Assembly (NCBI GenBank): GCA_035279525.1
Contig: DATEHQ010000194.1
Location: forward strand, 1-43,874
Reading direction: 5' to 3'
DNA from: DATEHQ01 sp035279525
GTDB lineage: Bacteria; Chloroflexota; Dormibacteria; Dormibacterales; Dormibacteraceae
DNA length: 43,874 nucleotides
A program made the position numbers and the translations under genes. The notes beneath the pieces were generated by a model that did no database searches, had not been told where the DNA came from, and saw only the letters and a list, made by a program, of their open reading frames with translations. Below, in pieces: positions 8,959 to 16,743 of this stretch. Each line of letters begins with the position of its first letter. Position 1 is the stretch's first letter.

Positions 8959-10258
8959 GGGCCGCGACCTTGTCGACCGAGCACGTGTGGTGCAGGCAGT
9001 GCTCCTCGTACTCGTTGCGGAAGTGGGCCATGGTCGACTGCACCACCCAACCGGCGGCGTCGCCGAGGCCGCACAGGCACCGTCCGCCCTGCAGCCCCTG
9101 CTGGACGCGGTCGAGGAGGTCGAGCTCGACCTGGCCGCCTTCGCCGGCGAGGATCCGGTCGAAGGTGCGCACGGCCCAGTTCGTGCCGACCCTGCACGGC
9201 GTGCACTTGCCGCAAGACTCGTGCGCATAGAACCGCACGAGGCGGGCGGCCGCCTTCACGACGCAGTGCGAGTCGTCCATCACGATGATGCCGCCGGACC
9301 CGCCCATGGTGCCGATCGACTTCAGGTAGTCGAGGTCCGTCGTCGTGTCCAGCATCGAGGCGGGGAGGACCTTGGCCGACGACCCGCCGGGCCAGAAGAC
9401 CTTGAGCCTGCGACCTGGCAGGGCGCCGCCCGCGAGGCCCTCGATGATGTCGAGGTAGGTGATGCCGATCTCGATCTCGTAGTTGCCCGGCCGGCGGACG
9501 TCACCGCTCACGGTGACCATGCGCGTCCCTTTCGCCTTCTCGGTGCCTCGCTTCGCGTACTCGGCGCCGCCGTGCCGGAGGATCCAGGGCACTGTCGACA
9601 GCGTCTCCACGTTGTTGACCGCGGTGGGCAACCCCCAGGCGCCCTTGACGGCGGGGAAAGGAGGTCGCGAACGCGGCTGTGCGCGCTTGCCCTCGAGGGA
9701 TTCGAGCAGGGCGGTCTCCTCACCGCAGATGTAAGCCCCGTGCCCGCGGTAGAGCTGGACGTCGAGGGCGTGGTCCTTTCCGAACGGCGCCGGTCCGAGG
9801 TAGCCCTTCGCTCGAGCTTCGGCGATCGCGGCCACCAGCATCCGGTAGGGACGGTCGTACTCGCCGCGGATGTAGATCCAGGCCTGGTGCCCGCCGATCG
9901 CGTAGGTCGCGATGCACGCTCCCTCGAGCAGCGTGTGCGGTGAGTTCTCCATCAGGTAGCGGTCCTTGGCGCTGCCCGGCTCCGACTCGTCGGCGTTGAC
10001 CACGATGAACTTGGGACCGGGATGGTCCTTGGGCACGAACGACCACTTCGTCGCGGTCGGGAAGTCGGCGCCGCCTCGCCCCCGCAGGCCCGAGACCTTG
10101 ACCTCGTCGATCACCTGCTGCGTGGTCATGGTCGTCAGCACCTTCTCGAGCGCGCTGTAGCCGCCGAGCGACTCGTAGACATCGAGCCTGTGAAGGTTCG
10201 CGGTCGAAAACCACTCGGTGAGGACAGGGCCGCCGACGGTGCCCCTCTGCTCAGACAT
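8951..10258 (-). CDS. nuoF: NADH-quinone oxidoreductase subunit F (NADH/FMN binding)
   Basis: Catalytic subunit that binds NADH, FMN and the N3 4Fe-4S cluster; 435 residues, ATG at 10258. Visible signatures: the FMN/NADH glycine-rich motif GLRGRGGADFPTATKW, the second nucleotide motif YICGEETALLESLEGK, and the cluster ligands ESCGKCTPCRVG with the last cysteine in GRCLCGLGD. It lies 21 bases after nuoE and its last codons overlap the start of nuoG. Confidence 0.96.
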   Translation of the reverse strand: MSEQRGTVGGPVLTEWFSTANLHRLDVYESLGGYSALEKVLTTMTTQQVIDEVKVSGLRGRGGADFPTATKWSFVPKDHPGPKFIVVNADESEPGSAKDRYLMENSPHTLLEGACIATYAIGGHQAWIYIRGEYDRPYRMLVAAIAEARAKGYLGPAPFGKDHALDVQLYRGHGAYICGEETALLESLEGKRAQPRSRPPFPAVKGAWGLPTAVNNVETLSTVPWILRHGGAEYAKRGTEKAKGTRMVTVSGDVRRPGNYEIEIGITYLDIIEGLAGGALPGRRLKVFWPGGSSAKVLPASMLDTTTDLDYLKSIGTMGGSGGIIVMDDSHCVVKAAARLVRFYAHESCGKCTPCRVGTNWAVRTFDRILAGEGGQVELDLLDRVQQGLQGGRCLCGLGDAAGWVVQSTMAHFRNEYEEHCLHHTCSVDKVAAHA

Positions 10259-10279
10259 CGTGTCGGGGTCCTCTCGAGG

Positions 10280-10876
10280 TCACGCCGAAGGCTCCGATTG
10301 GGTCGGGCCTTCGACCTTCTTCTGTCGTGGCGCGCGTGGCTTCCTCACCTTCGCGGACGGCACGGAGGGCGCAGGCTGAGCCGGTTCGCCTGTGATCCTG
10401 TCCGCCCGCAGGTTCGAGATCAGCGCGTCCAGCTTCTCGACCGTGAGGTCGTAGTGGTAGTCGTGGTCGAGCCGCATCATCGGTGCGTACTCGCAAGCCC
10501 CAAGGCATTCGACCTCCTCGTAGGAGAAGAGCTCGTCCCTGGAAACCTCGTCGGCCTCCCTGACACCGATCGCCTCTCGCACGTGCGCCACCAGCTCGTC
10601 GGCGCCGCGAAGCATGCAGCTCAGGTTGGTGCACATGTAGAGGTGGTGCTTGCCCGTCGGCTCGAGGTGGAACAGCGTGTAGAACGTCGCCACGCCCTCG
10701 ACGTAGCCGGGGTCGAGCTGCAGGGCGTCGGCGACCGCGCTCATGGCCTCCGGCGTGAGGTGCCCGATCTCCTCCTGCGCCAGGTCGAGCGCGGGCATCA
10801 CCGCCGAGCGGGGCTGCGGAAAGCGGGCCGGCAGCGCCTTGATCTCTTCCAGCACGTGCTCGGAGAGGGCGGTCAT
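10280..10876 (-). CDS. nuoE: NADH-quinone oxidoreductase subunit E (2Fe-2S)
   Basis: Thioredoxin-like 2Fe-2S subunit (cluster N1a) of the NADH dehydrogenase arm. ATG at 10876 overlaps the nuoD stop (ATGA), giving 198 residues; the open frame beyond it is a shadow of nuoD. The four ligands are in CTNLSCMLRG and ECLGACEYAP, in family order. The last roughly 35 residues form a proline/lysine-rich tail (including VRKPRAPRQKKVEG) that the core domain does not need and that may make charge contacts in the complex (inference). Confidence 0.94.
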   Translation of the reverse strand: MTALSEHVLEEIKALPARFPQPRSAVMPALDLAQEEIGHLTPEAMSAVADALQLDPGYVEGVATFYTLFHLEPTGKHHLYMCTNLSCMLRGADELVAHVREAIGVREADEVSRDELFSYEEVECLGACEYAPMMRLDHDYHYDLTVEKLDALISNLRADRITGEPAQPAPSVPSAKVRKPRAPRQKKVEGPTQSEPSA

Positions 10877-12102
10877 CGGTCCACGTCGCCCAGCACGGTG
10901 TCGGCGGTGCCGATGATCGCGATCATGTCCGCGAGCATGTGGTTGAGGGCCATCCGTTCGAGCGCCTGGAGGTTCACGAATGACGCCGAGCGAAACTTCA
11001 CGCGCCGCGGTTTGTGCGTCCCGTCGCTGACGATGTAGCAGCCGTTCTCGCCCCGGCCGGACTCGACCGCCACGTAGGCGTCGCCCGCCGGCACCGAGTA
11101 GCCCTCGGTGAACAACTTGAAGTGATGGATGACCGCCTCCATCGACGTCTCGAGCTCCTCGCGTGGCGGCGGCAGCATCTTGCGGTCGTCGACGTTGACG
11201 GGCCCGTCGGGCAGAGTGTCGAGCGCCTGGCGCAGGATCTTCACCGCCTCGCGCATCTCCTTGATTCGCACGAGGTAGCGGCCGTAGCAATCGCAATCGT
11301 TCGACGTCGCGACCTCGAATTCGTACTTCTCGTACCCCGAGTAGGGCATGGACTTGCGCAGGTCCCACGCGATGCCGGACCCGCGGATCATCGGCCCGCT
11401 CGCCCCCAGCACCTTCGCGTCCTCGGGCGAGAGGCGACCGATCCCGATGGTCCGCGACCGGAAGATCGGGTTCATGGTCAAGATGTTCTCGTACTCGTCG
11501 ATGTGCCCCGGCATGTCCCCGATGAAGCGGTCGAGGAGCTCCAGGAATCGAGGCGTGGCGTCGGCCATCACTCCGCCTGGACGGATGTAGGACGTATGCA
11601 TGCGAAAGCCCGAGATCTCCTCATTCAGGTCGAGGATCGTGTCGCGCTCGCGAAAGCAGTACATGAGCATCGACATCGCGCCGAGCTCGATCCCGCTCGT
11701 GCCCAGCCAGACGAGGTGCGAGGCGATACGCGTGAGCTCCGACATGATCACGCGCAGCGCGTCCGCGCGCGGCGGTGTCTCGACACCCATCAGCTTCTCG
11801 ACCGCAAGCGCGTAGGCGAGGTTGTTGATCGGGGGAGAGAGATAGTCGTGGCGATCCGTGACCACCACGCCCTGCTGCCAGCGCAGCGACTCCATCTGCT
11901 TTTCGATCCCCGTGTGCAGGTAGCCGATGACCGGCTTCACGCGGCGGACCTGCTCGCCGTCGAGGTCGACGATCAGACGGAGCACGCCGTGCGTGGAGGG
12001 GTGGTGCGGACCGAAGTTCACGGTGAGCAGCTCGCCGCCGAACGCGCCCTGCTCGCCGGACTTCGTCACCGTGACGCCCTGACCCACCTCCGTCGCGCTC
12101 AT
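10873..12102 (-). CDS. nuoD: NADH-quinone oxidoreductase subunit D
   Basis: The 49-kDa-type subunit that, with NuoB, forms the quinone reduction site; 409 residues from ATG 12102, which overlaps the nuoC stop (ATGA). The longer frame to 12450 is a shadow. It shows the loop VNFGPHHPSTHGVLRL with the quinone-site histidine, the GYLHTGIEKQMES segment, and the C-terminal end MIAIIGTADTVLGDVDR typical of NuoD. It is separate from nuoC, not the fused NuoCD of enterobacteria. Confidence 0.96.
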   Translation of the reverse strand: MSATEVGQGVTVTKSGEQGAFGGELLTVNFGPHHPSTHGVLRLIVDLDGEQVRRVKPVIGYLHTGIEKQMESLRWQQGVVVTDRHDYLSPPINNLAYALAVEKLMGVETPPRADALRVIMSELTRIASHLVWLGTSGIELGAMSMLMYCFRERDTILDLNEEISGFRMHTSYIRPGGVMADATPRFLELLDRFIGDMPGHIDEYENILTMNPIFRSRTIGIGRLSPEDAKVLGASGPMIRGSGIAWDLRKSMPYSGYEKYEFEVATSNDCDCYGRYLVRIKEMREAVKILRQALDTLPDGPVNVDDRKMLPPPREELETSMEAVIHHFKLFTEGYSVPAGDAYVAVESGRGENGCYIVSDGTHKPRRVKFRSASFVNLQALERMALNHMLADMIAIIGTADTVLGDVDR

Positions 12103-12584
12103 GCTTTCTCCGGGGCGGTCTGCCACGTGGCGTGCTCCTCCGAGAACTCGACCGGCTCGCCGCCGACCGGGTAGTCCCGGCGCAGCGGGTGGCCGACCCA
12201 GTCGTCGGGCATCAGGATTCGGGTCAGGTCCGGATGCCCGGTGAACACGATCCCGAAGAGGTCGTACGTCTCCCGCTCGTCCCAATCCGCGGGCGGGAAG
12301 AGGTCGTGGACCGAGTCGATGCGCGGGGGGTCGCCGTCGACGAACGTGCGCACGCGAAGCTGCGCTTTGGTTTCCATGTCGCGCAGCTGATAGACGAGCT
12401 CGTAGCGGGCGGGCCACTCGCGCGACGAGTCGGCCAGGTGGTCGGCGCACGTGAGGAACAGCAGCAGTCGGTAGCCGTCGCGCTTGAGCCCGGCCAGCGC
12501 TTCGCGGATCGATGCCGGCTCGACCGAGATCCAGTCATCGCCCGCGCTGACCCCTTTTTCGACGATGAGCTTGTCAGCGATCAC
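12099..12584 (-). CDS. nuoC: NADH-quinone oxidoreductase subunit C
   Basis: The 30-kDa-type peripheral subunit of complex I, 161 residues. I start at GTG 12584, which overlaps the nuoB stop (GTGA); the frame upstream is a nuoB shadow. The family signature is clear in the C-terminal half: DERETYDLFGIVFTGHPDL followed by RILMPDDWVGHPLRRDYP. The N-terminal part is the expected alpha/beta domain. Coupled to nuoB and nuoD by overlapping codons. Confidence 0.95.
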   Translation of the reverse strand: MIADKLIVEKGVSAGDDWISVEPASIREALAGLKRDGYRLLLFLTCADHLADSSREWPARYELVYQLRDMETKAQLRVRTFVDGDPPRIDSVHDLFPPADWDERETYDLFGIVFTGHPDLTRILMPDDWVGHPLRRDYPVGGEPVEFSEEHATWQTAPEKA

Positions 12585-13069
12585 TGGCGAGGTGAGATGC
12601 CCTGGGCCTTGATCCGCGCCTGGAGGATCATCAGCGCGTTGAGCAGATCCTCCGGCCGCGGAGGGCAGCCGGGGATGTAGACGTCGACCGGAACGATCTT
12701 GTCCACCCCCTGCAGCAGCGCGTAGTTGTTGAACACCCCGCCGGTCGAGGCGCAGGCACCCATCGAGATCACCCACTTGGGCTCCGGCATCTGGTCGTAG
12801 ATGGTGCGCAAAACCGGCGCCATCTTCTGTGAGACCCGGCCGGAGACGATCATCAGGTCCGCCTGGCGCGGAGAGGCCCGCATGGCCTCGGACCCGAACC
12901 GGGCGATGTCCACGCTCGCGGTGGCGGTGTGGATCATCTCGATGGCGCAGCAGGCAAGCCCGAACTGCGCCGGCCATACAGAGTTGCCTCGCCCCCAGCC
13001 GATCAGCTTGCCGACTGTCGTGGTCAGGACGTTCTGGCCCAAAGAGTCGAGCAGCTCCTCTACTCCCAA
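12581..13069 (-). CDS. nuoB: NADH-quinone oxidoreductase subunit B (N2 cluster)
   Basis: Carries the terminal 4Fe-4S cluster N2 that reduces quinone. Ligands are visible: the tandem cysteines in FGLACCAIEM, then SMGACASTGG and IPGCPPRPEDLL. The frame runs back to 13180, but the upstream part is a nuoA shadow. I choose TTG 13069, preceded by GGAGG at about 6 bases and overlapping the nuoA stop (13060-13062), giving 162 residues (LGVEELLDSLGQNV at the N-terminus). Another TTG lies ten codons further in. Confidence 0.94.
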   Translation of the reverse strand: MGVEELLDSLGQNVLTTTVGKLIGWGRGNSVWPAQFGLACCAIEMIHTATASVDIARFGSEAMRASPRQADLMIVSGRVSQKMAPVLRTIYDQMPEPKWVISMGACASTGGVFNNYALLQGVDKIVPVDVYIPGCPPRPEDLLNALMILQARIKAQGISPRQ

Positions 13070-13416
13070 TCCAGGCCTCCCTTGCGCCAGATGTGGGCGA
13101 GCGCCACCAGGAGGATGCCCATGAAGACGAGCATCTCGATCAGCCCGAACCACTTGAGCTGCCGGAGCAGTACGGCCCACGGGTAGAAGAAGACCGCCTC
13201 GACGTCGAAGATGATGAAGAGCATCGCGGTGAGGTAGAAGCGGACGGACATGCGGCGATGGGCGGGCGCCGTCGGGATGATGCCCGACTCGTAGGGGAGG
13301 TACTTCCGCTTGAAAGGCTTGGACGGACCGAGCAGGAAGCTGAGTGAAACCAGCGCTCCGACCAGCCCGAGGATGATGAGAACGTAGATCAAAAGAGGGA
13401 CGTAGCTGTCGAGCAA
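13060..13416 (-). CDS. nuoA: NADH-quinone oxidoreductase subunit A
   Basis: Three-helix membrane subunit of complex I and first gene of the operon. The conserved core KYLPYESGIIPTAPAHRR, RFYLTAMLFIIFDVEAVFFYPW and the last helix are all present. The open frame extends to 13656, but that part is low-quality sequence overlapping the OsmC gene. I place the start at TTG 13416 (LLDSYVPLLIYV), giving 118 residues, the usual length. The ribosome-binding site is weak, so the start is the least certain in this operon. Confidence 0.92.
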   Translation of the reverse strand: MLDSYVPLLIYVLIILGLVGALVSLSFLLGPSKPFKRKYLPYESGIIPTAPAHRRMSVRFYLTAMLFIIFDVEAVFFYPWAVLLRQLKWFGLIEMLVFMGILLVALAHIWRKGGLDWE

Positions 13417-13438
13417 GCTTCCGGGGCGGCCTCCAGCG

Positions 13439-13466
13439 AAAAAAGAGGGGGGCGTTCGGGGAACGC
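13439..13466 (-). terminator. Hairpin plus T-tract between OsmC gene and nuoA
   Basis: On the minus strand, a perfect 6-bp stem (GCGTTC / GAACGC, 3-base loop CCC, bases 13452-13466) is followed after 7 bases by six T residues (13444-13439). It lies downstream of the OsmC gene and upstream of nuoA. It could end the OsmC transcript or act as an attenuator in the nuo leader. The C-rich gap before the T-run makes it a weaker match than a classic intrinsic terminator. Confidence 0.45.
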
Positions 13467-13471
13467 GGTTA

Positions 13472-13477
13472 ATTCTA
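13472..13477 (-). promoter_or_regulatory. Candidate -10 element for nuo operon
   Basis: TAGAAT on the minus strand (5 of 6 to TATAAT), 55 bases before the proposed nuoA start and just upstream of the hairpin at 13452-13466. No convincing -35 hexamer is seen 16-18 bases before it. Confidence 0.3.
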
Positions 13478-13534
13478 GATAGTCCTTGAGAAAAGCCGCT
13501 TCGCGTCGCCTCTCGGGCGGAAGCAGCTGCCGGC

Positions 13535-13951
13535 TCAGCGATCCTTTCGGTGGTGCTCGATCCTGGCGGCGTGGGAGATGGTCGCGTGGATCGGGCAGTA
13601 ACGGTTGCAGGCCCAATCGAGGGCCTGGTCGACCAGCTCCTTGTCGAACTTTCCATCCCAGCCGCAGTGGAAGGTGATGTCGATCTTCCTGAAGGCCTTC
13701 GGCCACTCCTTCTCCTGTTCGGCCTCGACCTCCACCTCGAGCGAGCTCAGCGGCTGCTTGAACTTCTTGAGCAGCAGGACGGCGTTGAGGCCCGTGCAGC
13801 TCCCGAGGGCGCCGAGCAGCATCTCGGTGGGGCGCATCGCCGAGTCGTCGCCGAAAATCGGAGCTTCGTCCACGGGCGCCGAATGGCCGGAGGCGGACTG
13901 GACTTCGAATCGGACCTTCTGACCCGACCAGCGGGCCGTCGCCTTGGCCAT
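13535..13951 (-). CDS. OsmC/Ohr-family protein
   Basis: Small thiol-dependent peroxidase-fold protein, 138 residues from ATG 13951 (MAKATARWSG). The two family cysteines are in place: ALGSCTGLNAV in the centre and NRYCPIHATI near the C-terminus. It resembles the general OsmC group more than Ohr. Function inferred from family: detoxification of organic hydroperoxides, or another redox role for these proteins. A longer frame starts at 14017, but ATG 13951 sits 8 bases after a TAGAGT hexamer and begins the conserved region. Divergent from the methyltransferase gene; both appear to be read from one compact promoter. Confidence 0.88.
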   Translation of the reverse strand: MAKATARWSGQKVRFEVQSASGHSAPVDEAPIFGDDSAMRPTEMLLGALGSCTGLNAVLLLKKFKQPLSSLEVEVEAEQEKEWPKAFRKIDITFHCGWDGKFDKELVDQALDWACNRYCPIHATISHAARIEHHRKDR

Positions 13952-13959
13952 CGGCAGGA

Positions 13960-13965
13960 ACTCTA
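13960..13965 (-). promoter_or_regulatory. -10-like TAGAGT before the OsmC gene (leaderless candidate)
   Basis: Minus-strand TAGAGT, then 8 bases, then ATG at 13951. Spacing fits a transcription start at or next to the start codon. It shares two base pairs (13964-13965) with the plus-strand TAGACT of the divergent gene. Confidence 0.5.
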
Positions 13966-13969
13966 GACT
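13964..13969 (+). promoter_or_regulatory. -10-like TAGACT before the methyltransferase gene (leaderless candidate)
   Basis: TAGACT, then 7 bases, then GTG at 13977. No ribosome-binding site is present in the gap. It is interlocked with the minus-strand TAGAGT around a central CTAG. Confidence 0.5.
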
Positions 13970-13976
13970 CGTGGCC

Positions 13977-14732
13977 GTGAAGGACGCACGCGAAAGCTTC
14001 CGTGACGTCGCAGTCAACTACACGCGCTCGAGCTTCCACACCTCGGCGGACCGGCTCCAGGAGGTGCGCGACCTGGCCCGGCCGCGCCCGGGTGACCTGG
14101 TCCTGGACGTGGCGACCGGGACCGGCAACACCGCGTTCGCGCTGGCCCCGCACGTGCGCCGGGTCGTGGGCCTGGACCTCACGCGCGAGATGCTCGACCA
14201 GGCCGGGCGCATCGCCGCCGAGCGCGGCCTGGCGAACACGGACTGGGTCATCGGCGACGCGTGCGAGCTGCCCTTCCAGGATTCGACCTTCGACATCTAC
14301 ACCGTGCGCGCGGCGCCCCATCACTTCCCGGACGTCGACGCCTTCCTGGAGGAGGCGTTCCGAGTTTTGAAGCCGGGCCGCGACGCGGTCCTCATCGACT
14401 GCGCGCCTCCGATGCCTGCGCGTGACGTGCTGCACGAGGTGGAGGTCCGCCGAGATCCTTCTCACGTCCGCTCTCTCACCGTCGAGGAATGGGTGCGCCT
14501 GCTGGAGCGCGCCGGATTCGAGGTCGAGGAGGCGTCGGCTCGCGAGCTGGACTGGAACTACGAGGAGTGGATGGGCAACATGGCGGTCACGTCACCGGTC
14601 GCGGCCGAGCTCGCGTCGAGGATCGAAGGCGCTGAGGGCGAGGCGCTCGATCAGCTGCATCCGGTCAGGCGCGAGGGCAAGCTCTGGCACGCGTACTGGC
14701 ACTGCCTGATCAGGGCGCACAAGAGTGAATGA
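13977..14732 (+). CDS. Class I SAM-dependent methyltransferase (UbiE/MenG-like)
   Basis: Soluble methyltransferase, 251 residues from GTG 13977. SAM-binding motif I reads VLDVATGTGNTAFAL, followed by VVGLDLTREML and WVIGDACELPFQDSTFDIY, which is the UbiE/Methyltransf_11 pattern. The substrate cannot be told; menaquinone methylation would suit a complex I organism, but many relatives act on small molecules. GTG 13971 and a start at 13944 are in frame too. I prefer 13977 because it lies 7 bases after the TAGACT hexamer. Its stop overlaps the next gene by 8 bases, so the two are probably co-expressed. Confidence 0.85.
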   Translation: MKDARESFRDVAVNYTRSSFHTSADRLQEVRDLARPRPGDLVLDVATGTGNTAFALAPHVRRVVGLDLTREMLDQAGRIAAERGLANTDWVIGDACELPFQDSTFDIYTVRAAPHHFPDVDAFLEEAFRVLKPGRDAVLIDCAPPMPARDVLHEVEVRRDPSHVRSLTVEEWVRLLERAGFEVEEASARELDWNYEEWMGNMAVTSPVAAELASRIEGAEGEALDQLHPVRREGKLWHAYWHCLIRAHKSE

Positions 14733-15603
14733 GCCAACCTTTGCGGACCGAGAGGTGGCTTCGCGCGGCGACGCGGATGCGTCGGGCAGGGGCTTGATGC
14801 GCGAAGGCGAGCTGGTGCTGCTCATCGACAAGGTGGGGCGGCGCCATCGGGTCCGGCTCAAAACCGGGGAGCGCCACTCGATCCACTCGGGGCTGATCCT
14901 GCACGACGACCTGATCGGCCGGCCGGAAGGAGTGGTCGTGACGACCCAGATGGGGGCGCGGCTGCTCGCCGTCAGACCGACGTTCGCCGAACAGGTGACG
15001 GGCCGCCAGCGCCAGGCGCAGCCGATCTACCCGAAGGACCTCGGCGCGATCCTGGTCGCGGCCGACGTGTACCCGGGAGCGAGGGTGCTGGAGGCCGGAG
15101 CCGGGACGGGCGCGCTGACGCTGGCGCTCCTCCGCGCGGTCGGCCCCGCGGGCTCTGTGATCAGCTACGAGCTCCGCGAGGAGTTCCTGGAGGCAGTCAG
15201 GCGAGGATTGACGGAGACGCTCGGGGGGCTGCCGCCCAACCTGTCACTGAAGCTCGGGGACGCTTACGCGGGAATCGTCGAACGCGATCTCGACAGGATC
15301 CTGCTCGACCTGCCTGAACCGTGGCAGGCGGCGCCAGGCGCGAAGCATGCGCTCCGGCCGGGCGGCATCCTGTTCGCCCACTGCCCGAACGTCAGCCAGG
15401 TTCAGCGCTTCTTCGACTGCCTCCGGGAGCTCCGGGGCTTTGGCATGCTCGACGTGTTCGAGGTGCTGCAGCGCGGCTGGACGGTCCGGGGGCGGAGCCT
15501 TCGCCCATCCCACCGGATGGTCGCCCACACGGGCTTTCTGTGCTTTGCGCGCCGGCTCGCGGCCGACGATCTGTTCGAGCCGGAATCCGAGGGCTTTCGG
15601 TAA
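14725..15603 (+). CDS. trmI: tRNA (adenine-N1)-methyltransferase, TrmI family (m1A58)
   Basis: Predicted to methylate A58 in the T-loop of tRNAs, as TrmI does in Thermus and mycobacteria. A small N-terminal domain (REGELVLLIDK, TGERHSIHSGLI) is followed by the Rossmann methyltransferase domain with VLEAGAGTGALTLAL and SYELREEFLEAV, then the family DLPEPW motif near residue 195. 292 residues from GTG 14725, which overlaps the previous stop. An in-frame ATG at 14797, preceded by a GGGG-containing site, would give 268 residues and fits the conserved start better. Confidence 0.9.
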   Translation: MNEPTFADREVASRGDADASGRGLMREGELVLLIDKVGRRHRVRLKTGERHSIHSGLILHDDLIGRPEGVVVTTQMGARLLAVRPTFAEQVTGRQRQAQPIYPKDLGAILVAADVYPGARVLEAGAGTGALTLALLRAVGPAGSVISYELREEFLEAVRRGLTETLGGLPPNLSLKLGDAYAGIVERDLDRILLDLPEPWQAAPGAKHALRPGGILFAHCPNVSQVQRFFDCLRELRGFGMLDVFEVLQRGWTVRGRSLRPSHRMVAHTGFLCFARRLAADDLFEPESEGFR

Positions 15604-15610
15604 CCTTTCC

Positions 15611-15647
15611 GTCGCGGCGGGCGTTTGATCCTGTGGGGCGCCGCGAC
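15611..15647 (+). terminator. Stem-loop after trmI
   Basis: Perfect 9-bp inverted repeat, GTCGCGGCG (15611-15619) and CGCCGCGAC (15639-15647), with a 19-base loop, 7 bases after the trmI stop. No T-run follows, so this would be a non-canonical terminator or an mRNA 3'-end stabiliser. Confidence 0.4.
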
Positions 15648-15668
15648 ATCCCCAAAACGTCGTAAAAC

Positions 15669-15684
15669 ACCGTTCCCCAACGGT
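15669..15684 (+). repeat. Short inverted repeat in trmI-mdh gap
   Basis: ACCGTT-CCCC-AACGGT, a perfect 6-bp stem with a 4-base loop, about 40 bases upstream of the mdh -10-like element. It could be an operator or a second hairpin of the trmI 3' end. Confidence 0.3.
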
Positions 15685-15722
15685 CCCCCTCCGGCGCCCC
15701 CGTCTTTCCCGATCGGTCGGGC

Positions 15723-15728
15723 TACGAT
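15723..15728 (+). promoter_or_regulatory. -10-like TACGAT before mdh (leaderless candidate)
   Basis: TACGAT, 7 bases, then GTG 15736. No Shine-Dalgarno sequence in the gap. Confidence 0.45.
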
Positions 15729-15735
15729 CTCTGGT

Positions 15736-16743
15736 GTGATCACTCCCACCGACGGATCCCACAAGCCCATCCAGGTCACCGTCACGGGCGCCGCCGGCCA
15801 GATCGGCTACGCGCTGGTCTTCCGGATCGCCTCGGGCCAGATGTTCGGTCCCGAACAGCCGATCGTGCTCCGCATGCTGGAGATCGAGCCGGCGATGAAG
15901 GGTCTCGAGGGCGTGGCCATGGAGCTCGACGACTGCGCTTTTCCACTCCTTCACGACATGGTCCTCACCAGCAAGACGGAAGAGGCCTTCGACGGCACGA
16001 ACTGGGCGCTGCTGGTCGGCTCCGTGCCGAGGAAGCAGGGGATGGAGCGGGGCGATCTGCTGTCGGTCAACGGCGGCATCTTCGGGCCCCAGGGCAAGGC
16101 GATCGCCAAGAAAGGCGCGAGCGACGTCCGCATCCTCGTCGTGGGCAACCCATGCAACACCAACTGCTACATCGCGCGCATGAACGCGCCCGAGATCCCG
16201 GCCGAGCGGTGGTTCGCCATGACCCGCCTGGACGAGAATCGCGCCCGGACCCAGCTCGCCAAAAAGGCCGGCGTGCCGGTCTCGGTCGTGACCAACCTCG
16301 CGATCTGGGGCAACCATTCGGCGACCCAGTACCCCGACGCGCGCAACGCCCGGATCGCCGGCGTCGGCGTGTACGACGTGGTGGACGACCATGGTTGGCT
16401 CAAGCACAAGTTCATCGAGACGGTGCAGAAGCGGGGCGCCGCGGTGATCGAGGCTCGTGGGGCTTCGTCGGCCGCCTCGGCGGCGAACGCCGTGGTCGAC
16501 TCGGTCGTCAGCATCCGAACCCCGACCGCGTGGGGCGACTGGCACTCGCTGGCCGTCGTCAGCCATGGCGAGTATGGCGTCCCGGAGTGGCTGCAGTTCG
16601 GATTTCCCGTCATCTCGGACGGACGTGGATGGGAGATCGTCCAGGGCCTCGAGCACGACGACGACGCCAGGGAGCGCATTCGGATCACGACCGAAGAGCT
16701 GGTCCAGGAACGCGACATGGTCAAGGAGCTCGTCCCGAGCTGA
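15736..16743 (+). CDS. mdh: Malate dehydrogenase (NAD-dependent)
   Basis: Interconverts malate and oxaloacetate in the cytoplasm. 335 residues of the LDH/MDH superfamily, of the subgroup close to cytosolic eukaryotic and actinobacterial MDH. Visible: the NAD motif TGAAGQIGYALVFRI, the mobile-loop arginines in VPRKQGMERGDLL, VVGNPCNTN, MTRLDENRA, and the catalytic histidine in IWGNHSATQYPD. The open frame goes back to 15625, but the extra N-terminus is unlike MDH. GTG 15736, 7 bases after TACGAT, places the start just ahead of the Rossmann strand. Confidence 0.95.
   Translation: MITPTDGSHKPIQVTVTGAAGQIGYALVFRIASGQMFGPEQPIVLRMLEIEPAMKGLEGVAMELDDCAFPLLHDMVLTSKTEEAFDGTNWALLVGSVPRKQGMERGDLLSVNGGIFGPQGKAIAKKGASDVRILVVGNPCNTNCYIARMNAPEIPAERWFAMTRLDENRARTQLAKKAGVPVSVVTNLAIWGNHSATQYPDARNARIAGVGVYDVVDDHGWLKHKFIETVQKRGAAVIEARGASSAASAANAVVDSVVSIRTPTAWGDWHSLAVVSHGEYGVPEWLQFGFPVISDGRGWEIVQGLEHDDDARERIRITTEELVQERDMVKELVPS

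Noticed and set aside
8287..9288. Plus-strand frame of 333 codons opposite nuoG/nuoF
   Set aside because: Shadow of iron-sulfur subunit genes; low-complexity Arg-rich end.
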